This document shows, in pieces, positions 1 to 11,418 of a stretch of DNA of 64,000 bases. The notes beneath the pieces were generated by a model. It worked only from the letters and a program-made list of their open reading frames with translations, was not told the DNA's origin and made no database searches. A program made the position numbers and the translations under genes. Source of the DNA: Hawksworthiomyces lignivorus (taxonomy: Eukaryota; Ascomycota; Sordariomycetes; Ophiostomatales; Ophiostomataceae); NCBI GenBank assembly GCA_002917075.1, contig NTMA01000096.1, positions 1-64,000 on the forward strand, read 5' to 3'. Each line of letters begins with the position of its first letter. Positions within the stretch are counted from its first letter, which is position 1.

Positions 1-88
1 CCTAACCCTAACCCTAACCCTAACCCTAACCCTAACCCTAACCCTAACCTAACCCTAACTAACCCTAACCTAACCCTAACCCTAACCT
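1..88. repeat. Telomeric repeat array (CCCTAA)n, left chromosome end
   Basis: The first ~88 bases are tandem CCCTAA units (TTAGGG on the other strand) with several shortened CCTAA and CTAA variants near the inner end. The C-rich strand reads 5' to 3' inward, as expected at a left telomere. The array is short, so the assembly probably stops inside the telomere. Unique AT-rich sequence starts right after it, with a poly-A run at about 163-180. Confidence 0.97.
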
Positions 89-1890
89 ACGTAGGAAATT
101 TTTAATGCGTTTTTTCATTACAACAAAAACGATTGCTTCTAGTGAATTCGGGTTAAAGAATTAAAAAAAAAAAAAAAAAAGGCAGCTTTACAAGGTAAGA
201 GACCCGGGTCAGATATCTAATCAAGGTAGAGACCTAGGTCAGACGTAGAGACATTTTAGGCCAAGTCTAGACAAGTCAAGTCAATCTAGATAAGGCTCAA
301 GTAGGGATTTAATTAAGGATTATCCTTTTAGATCAAGCTGAGTTTGTCACCAACCTTGTTGTCTGTTTTGTTGTCTGTTTACCCATGTTCTTACAAGAAA
401 ACAAAAAAGTGTTGGTTAAAAAGAGGTACAAAAAGAGTGTAATACTTACATATATGTCAATTACTGCCAAATTCCATTGTATCTATTGGAATGCCTTAAC
501 TACCTATTGAATTGAATAGCTAGTCGGTTGCTTTATTTTGTGCTAAGACAAGAAAAAGAAGAAAGAAATAGAAAACATAGATAGATTGATCTACAATAGA
601 TTATATGTCCTAGACAATGTAGTAACTATGTATGTAAAAGATAATAGAGTTTAATCGTATTTATTAGCCAATCCTGACTATTTACGTCTATTCTAGGTAG
701 AATCCTCTACGCAGAAACCACCGCCTGATTAAGTGAGGAGATTATTATATATAAAGAGACAGTCTGAGTAGTTCTCCTAAGAAATTTAGTATAAATTTCA
801 TCAGATTCACAACATACTTTTATTATATCATTAAATTCAGAAAAAATCAGAGATTCGACTGGTATATTTTTATTACAATTGATATCCGGATGGTTTTATA
901 AAAAAAGAAAAACAAAATTGCTTCAAAGATTTCGTGGTATCAAACCTCTGGCTGACCAGAAATCAGCCAGCTGACCTACTGGCCCCTCCTCTCCCCCCCC
1001 CTGGCCGTCACTAACGTATCATACATATTATGTAATATCCCTATGAACCCTTGCCTAGCCGATAGAGATGTTACCGAATATCTACAATGCCCGCTGATTG
1101 ACTAAATATGGTCTCTCTGATTGGCCCAGTTTGCTTCTATTTGCTTGCTTACATAGACCTTTCGCGTAGAAGAAGCCCTTTGAATGCCTGGTGCTGGCCA
1201 TGAAGATGGACGTAATTCTGCATTCTACATCGCACACACAGGGCCATCTCGTCATGGCTCGCCGTACGCTCCGTAAGGCGGCTACGGCGCGCACTCCGCC
1301 GGCACCACCTCAATGTCTCCAGCCATTAAGCACAATAGTAGTACGTACCACAGCTTCGGCACCGGGAGAACGCTCTTCCGTTATTAATACGCTGCGGCAC
1401 GTATATGTTTTTGTTCTTGTCTCTACCTCTGCTTCTGCCTCTGCCTCTACTGGCGTAGTTGTCGATGCATCCCGTCCTCTTCTCATACAACGAACCCCTG
1501 CTAACGTGCATGTCGTCCTCCATTAACCCCACTTTTTCTACATCCCAACACTTTCCTAAAACAGCCGAAAATTTCTTATCTTTTTTTTAATGTATTTGTC
1601 TCTCTAATAGAAGGCAAGAAAATTATGACCCTCTATCCATTATATTAGAATAAACAATAAGAAGTAACACAATTATTCAACTGCCAAGAATTCCTTCTAA
1701 CTAAAAAGGCTGTTACTACTTCCCAAGTAGCTGTCAATGCTTCTCATCTGCTACAACCTAGTAAATTCTATTATGTTTTCTTTAAAGAAAAAAGAGTAAA
1801 ACTAAATTTTATTTAAAATAATCATCAGAAACAACTAGAAATTGCCTAGGATTCTATAGTAGCGTCTTTTAAAAAGATCTCTTTTAATGC
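89..1890. other. Subtelomeric AT-rich sequence without a recognisable gene
   Basis: I see no supportable gene here. Open frames are short and show no domain. An A-run lies at 163-180. Imperfect direct copies of a purine-rich motif around GAGACC-GGTCAGA occur at about 195-217 and 224-245. A short C-run lies near 991-999. No telomere-linked RecQ helicase could be recognised. Confidence 0.6.
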
Positions 1891-2550
1891 TTAACGTACA
1901 CGCGTATAAGCCCCGAAGTGTCTTACATTAATGTCGTCATCAAGCCATGACGATTCCTTTTCATCTTGCTTTAGAATAACTATGAGCCTATCTATCAATG
2001 CTCTGTTATATGCCGATCTATCCCGGAGAAGAGGATAGGATTCTAGACTCTTGAGCATGATCGCACAGCTCATAGCATTATAGACAAAAGCCCAGGTCTG
2101 GCAAATGTGAGATGATAGGTGTCACGTGTCCAGAAAGCATTCTATTACCTCTGCTGCTCGCCAAACAAAATCGAGATACAGTTGTTCATTGTCCCGGTTA
2201 TCGCCTGAGTCTTGGAGATAGAAGCGGCAGACTCTGCTTATGACATATCCAACATGCATCGTTAAGGCGAGCCTCTCTAGGTGTTACTGTAACGTTCTAC
2301 AATTTACCTTGTCGGTTATATGTGACGCCACATCTCGAAGGAATCCTTCAAGTCTACATTTATAGTTCATCGTAGTTTGCAGGACGTTTACGCCACCAGA
2401 CATAAAGTTTTGCTCTAGCATTTTGTCGAATATAATGTCACAAACATGAAATATAGACTCTACGTACAGACGTCCATGTAAGAGGTCTGCTGGCAATAGG
2501 CACAGGAGAGCCCTGAGGCAATAGTATACACTTAGAATAACGAAAGACTA
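1891..2550 (-). pseudogene. 3' fragment of a Zn2Cys6 transcription factor (C-terminal domain)
   Basis: Three exon-like pieces on the minus strand join into the C-terminal part of a fungal C6 regulator. The first (about 2550-2314) contains CDIIFDKMLEQNFMSGG. The second (about 2278-2140) contains ISRVCRFYLQDSG and DFVWRAAE. The third (about 2088-1891) contains TWAFVYNAMSCA and ends RHFGAYTRVR, close to the FGPYSRAL-type terminus common in this family. The last intron has a good GT-AG pair and is about 51 nt. The first would be only about 33 nt, which is doubtful. The DNA-binding half is missing: upstream of about 2560 the frame hits stops. I read it as a truncated remnant rather than a working gene. 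The family call comes from motifs only. Confidence 0.6.
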
Positions 2551-3414
2551 AAGATACAGAAGAAAGAAGACTCTCCTTCGACTCCCAGGAGCGAAACTCC
2601 TACTTGAAATAGAGACGTCAGGGGCAAGTGGGCCGGTAAGTCGCCCTGGCGACCGACTGTCCTCCCCGGTCTCCCCGCTGGGCCCGTCAGTCTGATCTCT
2701 AGCCCTGGGCTCGCCCTAGGTCGCTCTCGGGACCCTGGCCCATTACATTCTTGGACCTACTGCTTATATAAGCATCACTATTAACTAGGTTGAATTTTTC
2801 TAAGCAGAAAGATGTAACTTATTAGTTAGTAGAGTAGAATCTAGTTTGGTTATGGTCTAAAATAGTATAAGGTAATTAGAAGGCTTGTCTACCCTCGACG
2901 TTTGTCTACCCTCGACGTTTGTCTACCCTCGAGGGTGCTTTGGTGTAGACCGTTGAGCAGGAAGGGGGTATTACCATAGTGGTGAGTCGATTTTTGATTT
3001 TTCCCATACAAAAATAGTTTTGTAGAAAAATAATTTCGTGAGCACCCTGGCCTTATCTAAAGCTCTGGGTGCCAAGACGACGGTGGGACTGTGAGAAGCA
3101 GAAAATTCTCTTCTCAACAGTCCCACATTGGTCCCTATAGCTACACTGGTTGGTTAGTTATTGAATATAGAAGTTTGGTGTTGAATTTGATTCAATTATA
3201 GGGCCTTACAGGCCCTGTACGCCCCACAAGGCCCTAGTCCATTAGTGCTTACTCTGCTGTGACCTGTTGCTCTACAGTGCGGTGAGGTGCTGTAGCTCAA
3301 CAATATTTAATTAAATATTTTCTTAATTCCTAACCCTAATGGACTAGTAACAAACTTAACAAACTTTTTGTCTGCTAAAAATCTAAATATATTAAGAACT
3401 GCTCTTAATTAATA
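2551..3414. other. Non-coding spacer with GC-rich patch and short tandem repeat
   Basis: No gene is seen. About 2600-2745 is a GC-rich island inside AT-rich DNA. A 17-bp unit (GTCTACCCTCGACGTTT) occurs twice in full and once in part at 2887-2932. A lone telomere-like CCTAACCCTAA lies near 3329-3339, possibly an old healed end. The downstream part is the 3' flank of the flavoprotein gene. Confidence 0.55.
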
Positions 3415-5688
3415 TTAGTATAACTCAGTGAAGATATACTCTGCTCCAGCTCTTGACAGTATTTTCCGGCAGTCATTTACCATGGTTGGCGCACCGCATA
3501 GATAGAAGTCGGTCGTCGCTGGATCGAATTCCAAAGCCTCGAGCATCTTTGTCACCCTCCCGTGGAACACTCCTTCCGCTAACGGTTCCCCACTTACACA
3601 GACGGTTGTCTTGGGGAGGGGCGACAACATGCTGGTGATATCCTCCTCTGTAAACCGGCACCCGAAGAAAAGCTCAGCGGACTGGAGCTGATCCAGCGCC
3701 GCCATCTCCACAAACATGGGCAGAAAAGGTGCGAGGCCAGTCCCTGTTGCTATGAACACCTTCCGATTCTGAGACTCCCACAGCTGGAAAGACCCAAATG
3801 GAAGTTCAACTTGTGTCTCAGCTCCTATCTCGACCTTTTCAACAAATATTGACCCGTCCCCGCCGGTGCGAGTGCTGATCAGAAGTCTCAAGCGCCGATC
3901 CTCAGCTGAAGCGATCGAGTAGCTCCTCCACTCAAAGGGCTTTACGAGAAGCATCAGGAACTGGCCTGGTGCGAAGGCATCAATGGGCTCATCGAGTTCC
4001 AATTGAAGGTCCCAGATGAATGGCGTAAGAGCCTTTTTGGAGACGACAACAGCGCGCTTCTTGTCTGATGAACGCAAGGTGACTGCACGTTTATCGGACG
4101 CCGAAGGTTTTCGATTTACAGCCGCCATAATGCGCATGAAGCCAAACGGGCCTAGAACCCGGCTTGCTGCCATGACGCCACCCATGAGGGCACCGGCGAC
4201 TCCATGACTCAAGGCATCACTCCCACTAAGATAGAGCCCGGTTAAAGGTGCTGGTGAGTTTAGTAAGGTCGATTTATACCGCTCAGGTGTTATCTTCATG
4301 CCGTATATTGTGCCAGAGGGGTGGGAGGTGTAATCTTGTACCGTCAGGGGTGTCGACAATTCAGAATAACGTACAAGAGCCTTAAGACCCGGTGCGGCTG
4401 TCTCGGCTAAGTCAAGTAGGCCTTGTGCTATTTGGTCTTTAAGGTTAAGGTACTCGTTGCCTCGCATGCCATGTTCTGTGTCCTTCCAGGCGGAGAAAGC
4501 CTTCCCGTTCATGAGAGCGATGATCTCTGCGGTGTGGAAACGGCTGTCGCTCGACTTCGCAGACGGAAATGACATGTATACGTGACGGGGCTTGCCGGCC
4601 ATAATGGCTGCAGTGCAGGTGTCGAGGTCTTCATGCTCGAAGGTCGTGTTGATCCAGTAATTTTCGCCGTGAATGCCAAGGGTAGAAACGGGCTTCTCAA
4701 GCCTAAGATAGAGCGTCACAGCTGACGGCCCGCCTTCGAGCCGACTGATCAGATCTCTCACAGCCTCTGTGCGTCTCCCTATATTACCATCGGTGGGCAG
4801 GAGGCGTTTGTAGGTAAAATCAGCACCTGCATTTGAAATGACGATGGGTGCGTTGTAGACGACTTCTGTAGGCTTCAAACCGCTAACATCCAGGGCCTTG
4901 ACACCGGTCACCGCACCGTTCTTGTCTGTTGTGATGCCTGTGACCTCTTGGCAGACCTTGACAGCGCCGCCGTTGGCCTCAATACCAGTCTCAAAAGTAC
5001 GTGAGATCCTACCAGAGCCGCCCTCAGGGTAATAGGCACCTGTAGCATAGCTGTATACCACAATGGCATGGCCTACAAATGAGCTTTCCCTTGGCGGTAG
5101 ACCGTAGTCTTGCCACTGAGAGGCAAGTAATCCTTTCAGTTCGGGCGACTTGAAATGCCGCTCGAGATATTCCGCAGTGGTCTGTACCGCCTTCTCGGCT
5201 GTGCGGCGGCGCCACAGACCTATCAGGAAAGAGACGGGCGGCGGCATCATGGATTGCGCCGTGGCCAACACGTACCAACTGGTGACTTTTTTCAGGTCAG
5301 AAAAGTATTTTCGGATGGCTGTGGCTTCAGCAGGGAAGCGCTTGATTAGTCGTTCCTGATACCGCCGCGGGTCTGAGGGCACAGCAAAGTCCATGCCGGG
5401 GTAGATGAAGTGCTCGAAGTCGTCGGGCATCTTGTTCCACTCGAGCGCTCCGCTGGACATGTAGTCGAACAGCGAGCGCATCATTTCACCATTTTCCAGG
5501 CCACCGACGTAGTGGACGCCGACATCCCAAGAGGCGCCGTCACGACGAAAGACGTGAGTAAAGCCGCCACGTTCCGAGTGTTTCTCGAGCACGAGCACTT
5601 TCATCTTAGCAATCTTGGCGATGAGTGTAGCCGCCGACATGCCGCCGATGCCCGAGCCGATGACTATTGCGTCCCATTTTGGATCCAT
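3415..5688 (-). CDS. Retinol-saturase/phytoene-desaturase-like flavoprotein fused to FNR-type reductase
   Basis: Single-exon protein of 757 residues from the ATG at 5688 (A at -3, G at +4); the frame stays open for 38 more codons upstream but that part looks untranslated. The N-terminus has a dinucleotide-binding motif GSGIGG, then LEKHSERGG and GVHYVGG, as in the all-trans-retinol 13,14-reductase/CrtISO/phytoene desaturase superfamily (about residues 1-520). The last ~215 residues form a second flavin/NAD(P)H module with RSYSIAS (flavin binding), GTGLAPFLP and YLCGAPTMVND (nucleotide binding), as in ferredoxin-NADP reductase-like enzymes. There is no 2Fe-2S domain. Inference: a self-contained reductase or desaturase in which the C-terminal half feeds electrons to the first FAD. 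The substrate is unknown; carotenoid, retinoid or polyene-like lipids are plausible. It is intact although neighbouring genes are broken. Confidence 0.9.
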   Translation of the reverse strand: MDPKWDAIVIGSGIGGMSAATLIAKIAKMKVLVLEKHSERGGFTHVFRRDGASWDVGVHYVGGLENGEMMRSLFDYMSSGALEWNKMPDDFEHFIYPGMDFAVPSDPRRYQERLIKRFPAEATAIRKYFSDLKKVTSWYVLATAQSMMPPPVSFLIGLWRRRTAEKAVQTTAEYLERHFKSPELKGLLASQWQDYGLPPRESSFVGHAIVVYSYATGAYYPEGGSGRISRTFETGIEANGGAVKVCQEVTGITTDKNGAVTGVKALDVSGLKPTEVVYNAPIVISNAGADFTYKRLLPTDGNIGRRTEAVRDLISRLEGGPSAVTLYLRLEKPVSTLGIHGENYWINTTFEHEDLDTCTAAIMAGKPRHVYMSFPSAKSSDSRFHTAEIIALMNGKAFSAWKDTEHGMRGNEYLNLKDQIAQGLLDLAETAAPGLKALVRYSELSTPLTVQDYTSHPSGTIYGMKITPERYKSTLLNSPAPLTGLYLSGSDALSHGVAGALMGGVMAASRVLGPFGFMRIMAAVNRKPSASDKRAVTLRSSDKKRAVVVSKKALTPFIWDLQLELDEPIDAFAPGQFLMLLVKPFEWRSYSIASAEDRRLRLLISTRTGGDGSIFVEKVEIGAETQVELPFGSFQLWESQNRKVFIATGTGLAPFLPMFVEMAALDQLQSAELFFGCRFTEEDITSMLSPLPKTTVCVSGEPLAEGVFHGRVTKMLEALEFDPATTDFYLCGAPTMVNDCRKILSRAGAEYIFTELY

Positions 5689-5802
5689 AGTCACCAAACT
5701 GTAAACGTGTTTGTAAGATAGAGTGTGTAGACGCCTTGCTATGTGTATGCAAATGAAAAGGAAACTGGTACAGTCTACGACATAGTTTGACTTAAATGAC
5801 AA

Positions 5803-6984
5803 GAGAGACAGTACTTTATTCTTCTATGCGATTTATTCCTACAAGACTGTCAGGAATATCTAGAGTCGGGTGAACCTCTGCCCGATCCCAGGAGGATGGG
5901 CGTTACATCACACCACCCAGAAGAGTCTTTGGACTAAGCCTGAGTTACGGCATATAGCCTAGGTTGACCTGGGGGGGGACGTCCCGAGGGAATAGGTTAA
6001 GGAACGATAGTGTCGCATGTCTTGGTAATTTATTACTTCGCTGTTTCCAGTGCCATACTGGCGATCTTGAGACGCTTTTCTAAAGTCAGATGCCTGTATG
6101 TACATGTAGTTGATAGTAGCATATTTCCCCGAAAAAATCAGAACCCCGCTACAGTAGTTTATTCATACGACCCCGAAACTCCCCGTCTTAAACCTGAATC
6201 TCATTGTTGTTAGCGTAATGGAGAAATCGATCTGTTCTCCAGGCTTTGAGTATCTGGACGCCCGGGCACTCACATAACCAGCCTGCAGCCTCTGTGGGAT
6301 TATGGTGGCCTGTGGTCGCAGCACAGGCATAATCGTCTTATGTCGCATCTGAGCAGAATAAAGAGTGGAAGAAACATAGTCGTAGGAGAAACTATTTAGC
6401 AAAAGCAGGAGCGTAGTATTCAAGGTTTGTTATCAAATAAATGATGGTCTTCGACCTGAAAGCTACAACATTCGTCCTGGTTATGCCATAAGCCTATATT
6501 CTTAGTTTTCCTCCTTTCTTACATATAGTGTACTATTTCTCCCAAAAACCCAAACTAAGCTGGAATATCCTCCTCTCTCCCCCTCCTCTCCTCCCTCCTC
6601 TAAGGGAAATAGTAGGCAATAGAATCTGCAAAGATACATAGATAGAGATTTTCCTGAAATTGGCTATCGAATACAATACATCTGCGATTAAAGTACGGCG
6701 ATTAGATGAAAGTGTGTGCTGCCCCAGCTCTACTCAAACAACATTATGTTGCCTCAGATAATTGAGAGTTATGTTAATGGGATAGAAATTAGAAGGCAGC
6801 CGCTTCCGACTACCTTGACAACGAATGGCTAAGATGTTGAAAAAAGTTTATACAGAGTTAGTTTCTCTTATGGAAACAGACAGCTAACTGTGCGGTCTCA
6901 TGTGATAATGAGGTGAAATTTGAACAAGATCAATCAGAATTAGAACATAACCTTTACAAACAAGCTTAGATACAAGCCTAAAGG
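5803..6984. other. Intergenic region, no gene seen
   Basis: Mostly AT-rich, with a G-run near 5973-5979 and a pyrimidine-rich stretch near 6570-6600. It contains the promoter side of the flavoprotein gene and the 3' flank of the broken beta-glucosidase. Open frames here show no domain. Confidence 0.5.
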
Positions 6985-9222
6985 TTAGAGATCGTAAATA
7001 TGTCGTAAAGCATGTGGATTACCGGCAAAGGACGCAAATTCAACTTCAGAGGCAGGACGAAGTGGCCATCTCGCCACCGCTGAAGCGGTCTCAGTGATGC
7101 AGAAACGTGGACTCTCTGTTCGTCTTCTTCCCTAAGGTCGCAAGTATTGAATCCAGGGAGAAATCGGCGTGGGAAATCAGGAAGGTTTGGACAACCATAC
7201 ACTTGAGCCACGTATCTTCCACGGTATGGTCCAGTGTTTTTGATTCTTGCTTAGACATCCAGGCGCTCATTGTCAGAGTCTTCGGTCTTATCGCCAAAGC
7301 GCATATCACGACAAATAAAAGTAGTATAAGACAGGCCAAAACCAAGGGGATAGGCGGCATTAACGTCAAGCTTATCTAGCAAGGCCTATCCAAACCAGCG
7401 GTCATACTTGATTTTAATGGCGTTGATATCAAAATGAGGAAGATGTGTCTCGTGGGTTGGAATACAGAACGGCAGTCTCCCGCTTGGTGGGGTGCGGTTC
7501 GTAAGAACGTCAACTAGTCCATGGCCTCCTTCTGATCCAGCGTACCAGCTCATGAGCAATGCGGGTACTTTGTCTCTCCATTCTTCCATTATGACAGCAC
7601 TTCCAGCAACAACAGTGACGATGGTGCGTGGTGAGATTTCAGATGCGGCTTCGATGATGGCAACGTCTTCAGGCCGAAGCCGGAGACTACGCCGGTCGCC
7701 TCCAGCACCGGTCTTCCAAGCGTCGTCCGATTTGTCCTTTTCTCTGACCCCAGCATTATCAAGGAAGTGGGCCACTTCTTTCTCTTTTTCGGTCAGTGCC
7801 GGTTGGTGCAGAGTGCGGATGTCCAGATCTTTCATCAACGCTGGGGCCGCATATTCACCCTCATCTTTATGGGTATACCCAACGACACAAATCACTATAT
7901 CTGAATCTCTTGCCGAGTCCTTCAGTCTTTCAATCGATCCAGTATCTTCCAGCATAATTTCGCAGCCGGGAAATGCTGCAACAATTGCCGTATAAATAGT
8001 AACCACATGTGGTGACCAGACATGCGAGGAGCCTCGGTCTCCAGTATTTTCGATATTTGCTAGGCGTCCCGTCAATGTAATCTTCTTGACTTCGCTAGGG
8101 AAAAGTGGCAAAAGGGGTCTGCCATCAACCAGATCATTCTTTAATAGGACACATGAGCGACCTGAGACCTCTCTCGCTAGCGCTCGATGTTCATTAGAAA
8201 ACACTACAGATATGTCTGGTATCTCCGTGTTAACGGTTTTGGCAAATTGGAGGCATTTTGACAGGATTCTCAAGCCAGGGAGATCAACATCGGCCTCTTT
8301 CAATCCCCCCGATACGAGGGCATTATTGAAATACAGGTGCCGCTGCTGCTTGAACGGGGTTTCGATATCCAGCCCGTGTTTGATGGATAGCACAGGGTCT
8401 CTGAGGCCCCAAATAAAGTCTGACACGGTGAAGCCGTCAAACTTCTAGTTTTGGCGGAGCACTTTTGTTAATAGCATCTCGTTCTGGCCTGCCCATTCGC
8501 CGTTAACTGAGTTGTAAGGCGCCATAATTGAGGCTTACCCCCCCCTCAACTACCCGCCGAAAGTGTGGAAGATAGACTTCATGAAGCACATCCTCATCAA
8601 CTTTGACGTCAACCTTGAATCGAGAGTTTTCCATGGAATTGAGCGCAAAATGTTTTGCACAGGCCATGATATGTTTTTGCACACCCTTGGTCAAGGCCAA
8701 CCCAAATTCCCCAAGAAGTATAGAATCTTCGCCGTAGACCTCTTGGGTTCGGCCCCAAGCCGGATGACGCGGCAGATTAATACAAACTCCAGAGTAAAAA
8801 TTCGCGCCTTGTGCCTTGGCTTCCAATCCAATGGCATGCCCTGCTTGGCGCTCTAGAGAAACGTCCCAGGTGGCACCGCGAGCCATTGGGACCGGGAAGG
8901 CTGTCGATGAACCCATGATAACTCCGCGAGGACCATCCGAGAACCTAACGCCGGGTATCTCAAGGCGAGGGACTTGACCGAAAATGTAAGGCACTCGGTT
9001 GAAACGATCATAGAATAAATTTCGAAAGCCTTGCCAGAAATCTTCGTCGCCATCTAGTAGTGACAAGCGCTCTTGGGTGACTAATTGAAGAATAAGTCTC
9101 CAAGCCGCTTCCGAAGGCGTCATTCCATCGACCAATTGAATCGCATCATGATATCGAAACAGCTTTGTATGGGGACTTTGGGGACTTTCTGGGCTTTGCC
9201 CATCTTGTTTGATAATTAACAT
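6985..9222 (-). pseudogene. Broken GH3 beta-glucosidase
   Basis: The parts together are about 745 codons, near the usual length of fungal GH3 enzymes. The N-terminal barrel lies at 9222-8503, with RFSDGPRG and the KHFALNSMENSR segment. A poly-C tract at about 8539-8546 shifts the frame. In the shifted frame YNSVNGEW continues to an in-frame TAG at 8445-8447, followed by FTVSDFIWG, which carries the nucleophile Asp. The C-terminal alpha/beta domain runs 8426-7386 and ends at a TAG (7386-7388). Beyond it the fibronectin-III-like tail, with YPLGFGLSYTTF and VQVYGCP, is spread over two further frames down to a stop at 6985. At least two stops and two frameshifts make a functional product unlikely. 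The intact enzyme would cleave terminal beta-glucosyl residues. It lies next to a broken regulator on the same strand. Confidence 0.85.
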
Positions 9223-9743
9223 TGTGAAACTGCTCCTATATTGGAAATTAAGAGATAGTGAGAAGTGAGAGCGTTCGAAGTTTAACCCACGCCAATTGTA
9301 CCATTGAGAATAATATATTTGGCGGGAACAATGTGGATACTCGGATACATAAATGACGAAAATTTCTCTAAAGCAAGCTCACCCGATATTCCCCTTGTTC
9401 AGCACTTTTCCACCCAGTTGAGCCTCCGGTACTCGAGCTGATTTTTCTTCAAATTTAGACAATGAAGGCTATAGGGCTAGGCAACTAAGAATACGGCAGA
9501 AATGTAGAATCAATACACAAAGAAGATGAAAATAACATTGGCAAACCAGATTTTGCAATTAAGGAAAATGGAACGCTACAATCGTTGGAAAAAAAAAGAC
9601 CCCCGAATATGTACCCACGTAGTCTCTTCCTAAAAAATTCAGTTATTGGTACTTGCATCCTATATGAATTACTATTTTCGTGTTTCTTTCCTGCTTTTAG
9701 TATATCGCTCCCTATAACAAACTTAAGAACTCTCCTAGCTTGT
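9223..9743. other. Intergenic spacer between two pseudogenes
   Basis: AT-rich spacer between the start of the broken GH3 gene and the end of the broken C6 regulator. It is the old promoter region of the glucosidase. No gene is supported here. Confidence 0.5.
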
Positions 9744-11418
9744 TCACAGGTCGTTGTATATGGCTTGGATACGATCAACAGCGTCAGCAAGTTCGGCTAC
9801 TTCGTATTGCCAGAATCGAAGCATTTGGATCGAGTCGTTCACTGCTCCGCGCCAGTTTGGCGCCAACAAAGACCTAGCATATGGTGATTTGGAGGCCGCA
9901 ATTAAAATGCAGACACTCCGGGCACAGCTTCGCATCATAAGCCACGTCCCATGATGCCTGTGGTAAAACTGAACTCGATGGTTGTTCAATTTTTGCAGAT
10001 GATATTCCAGAGCTCTTGTAGCCCATTGTAGGACGGAGAAGGACTTCGGTTCTATGCTATCATGGAGCAATGTGTATACAAATGGCCACGAGATCAGCTC
10101 TGAAATATACAACGCGCGGCCTTCAAGATGAGTCTCAGCATGCCTTCGTCTTCGTGGTCATTTGTGATGGATACTTCGGACGCGAGAGACTTTTGCCACT
10201 CGGAGATTTGTTGTGTAAATCCATCGGCAGTCCGCGTGAAACCCTCGAAATCCCCATTCATATTGAAAGCCAATCTCGTACTTTCTTCGTCTACTTAAGT
10301 TTCCAAACGCCACGCCGAGATTTCGGACAAGTAGAAATACCAAGTCCGAAGAAGCTCGTCCTTGTAGGTTGTCGGAGGGCTAGGGAAATTTGATGGCATA
10401 TCGAAGTCAGTAGACCTGGGGAGCATAACGAGTTCCCTGTTTAGCTCACGCTCGGATTTCCAAGCAGACCAGGCCACGCTTTCTAGGATTACAGCATCGT
10501 CAATATTGTAGGTCGCAGTCCGTTTAATGATCCTGCAAACTGCCAGAGCTTGAGAAAACATCCGCCATGCATGAAAAGGCCGAAGAGCAGTCATGAGGAA
10601 GACCCCGGCCAAGAAAAGGCACTGGGCTGATAGAACATTCGCATGGGCAAAAGTCAGTCTTGGTCGTTGTTGCGCCGCATAGAACAGTGTGACTGCCTGA
10701 CTTTGCTCGAAATTCTTCTGGGAATGAGCCGACATGGGAAGCGGAGACCCTCCTGCACTGTTTGCCCAGATCAAAAGACTTAAACATGACTTCAAGCCCT
10801 AGTCAATACCCTAATGGAAACTTCCCAGCTCAACTGACGGCACTTCAATTCATCGAGAATCGGATTCTTCGGATGGATGATGGAGAAAAATTGATTAAGC
10901 AGCCTCATATGGGTTTTCTCGTCATCCACCTGGCTCAAAGGGGATTCCGGTGTCTCTGGCCAAGGCTCGGGGGTGTGGGTTGCCTTGTCAGCCTGCGGAG
11001 AGTGGTAATACGTCGAGGGACGACCGCAAATTTTCTGAAGGACTGGCTACTGCAAGATCTTTTCCACTAGTTGTTGCAAGACGTGATAGAGCTGCGTGAT
11101 GTTCCAGGGTTGTTGAGGCGATAAGGGGTGGTTGACCTCGACTGATGCAGCTGCAGTCTCGGCGAACTGACTAAATTTGCTTTCAAGTCCGTCTAGTCGC
11201 TCAATGATCGCGACACTGGCCGGGTCGAAGGCTGACAATGCGGGGGGGTCGGAGACACATTCGGCTCCTATGGATTCGCAGAACGAGCATCGTGGTTTTT
11301 TCTGATCGCATTCAGAACGGCGAACTCGACAAACTTGGCATGCAATGACTGCTCGTTTACGAGTATAAGCCGAACTGCCCCGACTTGTTGGGCCGGTCCG
11401 CTTAGATAAACTCTTCGT
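9744..11418 (-). pseudogene. Broken Zn2Cys6 transcription factor
   Basis: Minus strand, read through several breaks. The DNA-binding domain at about 11370-11280 keeps all six cysteines with C-x2-C-x6-C-x6-C-x2-C-x6-C spacing (CQVCRVRRSEC then CSFCESIGAEC). No ATG opens this frame; an ACG at 11416-11418 sits where a start could have been, and an in-frame stop lies just upstream. A TAG at 11047-11049 interrupts the linker before the family-typical IHPKNPILDE. A frameshift follows near 10790. The middle region runs 10795-10295 to a TAA. The last segment needs one more frameshift near 10110 to reach the end at 9744. It is probably the former pathway regulator of the adjacent glucosidase locus; that link is inference. 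Confidence 0.8.

Noticed and set aside
5689..5802. In-frame 38-residue N-terminal extension of the flavoprotein
   Set aside because: The ATG at 5688 directly precedes the FAD motif and has a good context; the extension has no conserved feature and is probably 5' UTR.
7091..7369. Separate small membrane protein gene with a hydrophobic start
   Set aside because: It is an out-of-frame reading of the GH3 C-terminal region (YPLGFGLSYTTF in the neighbouring frame).
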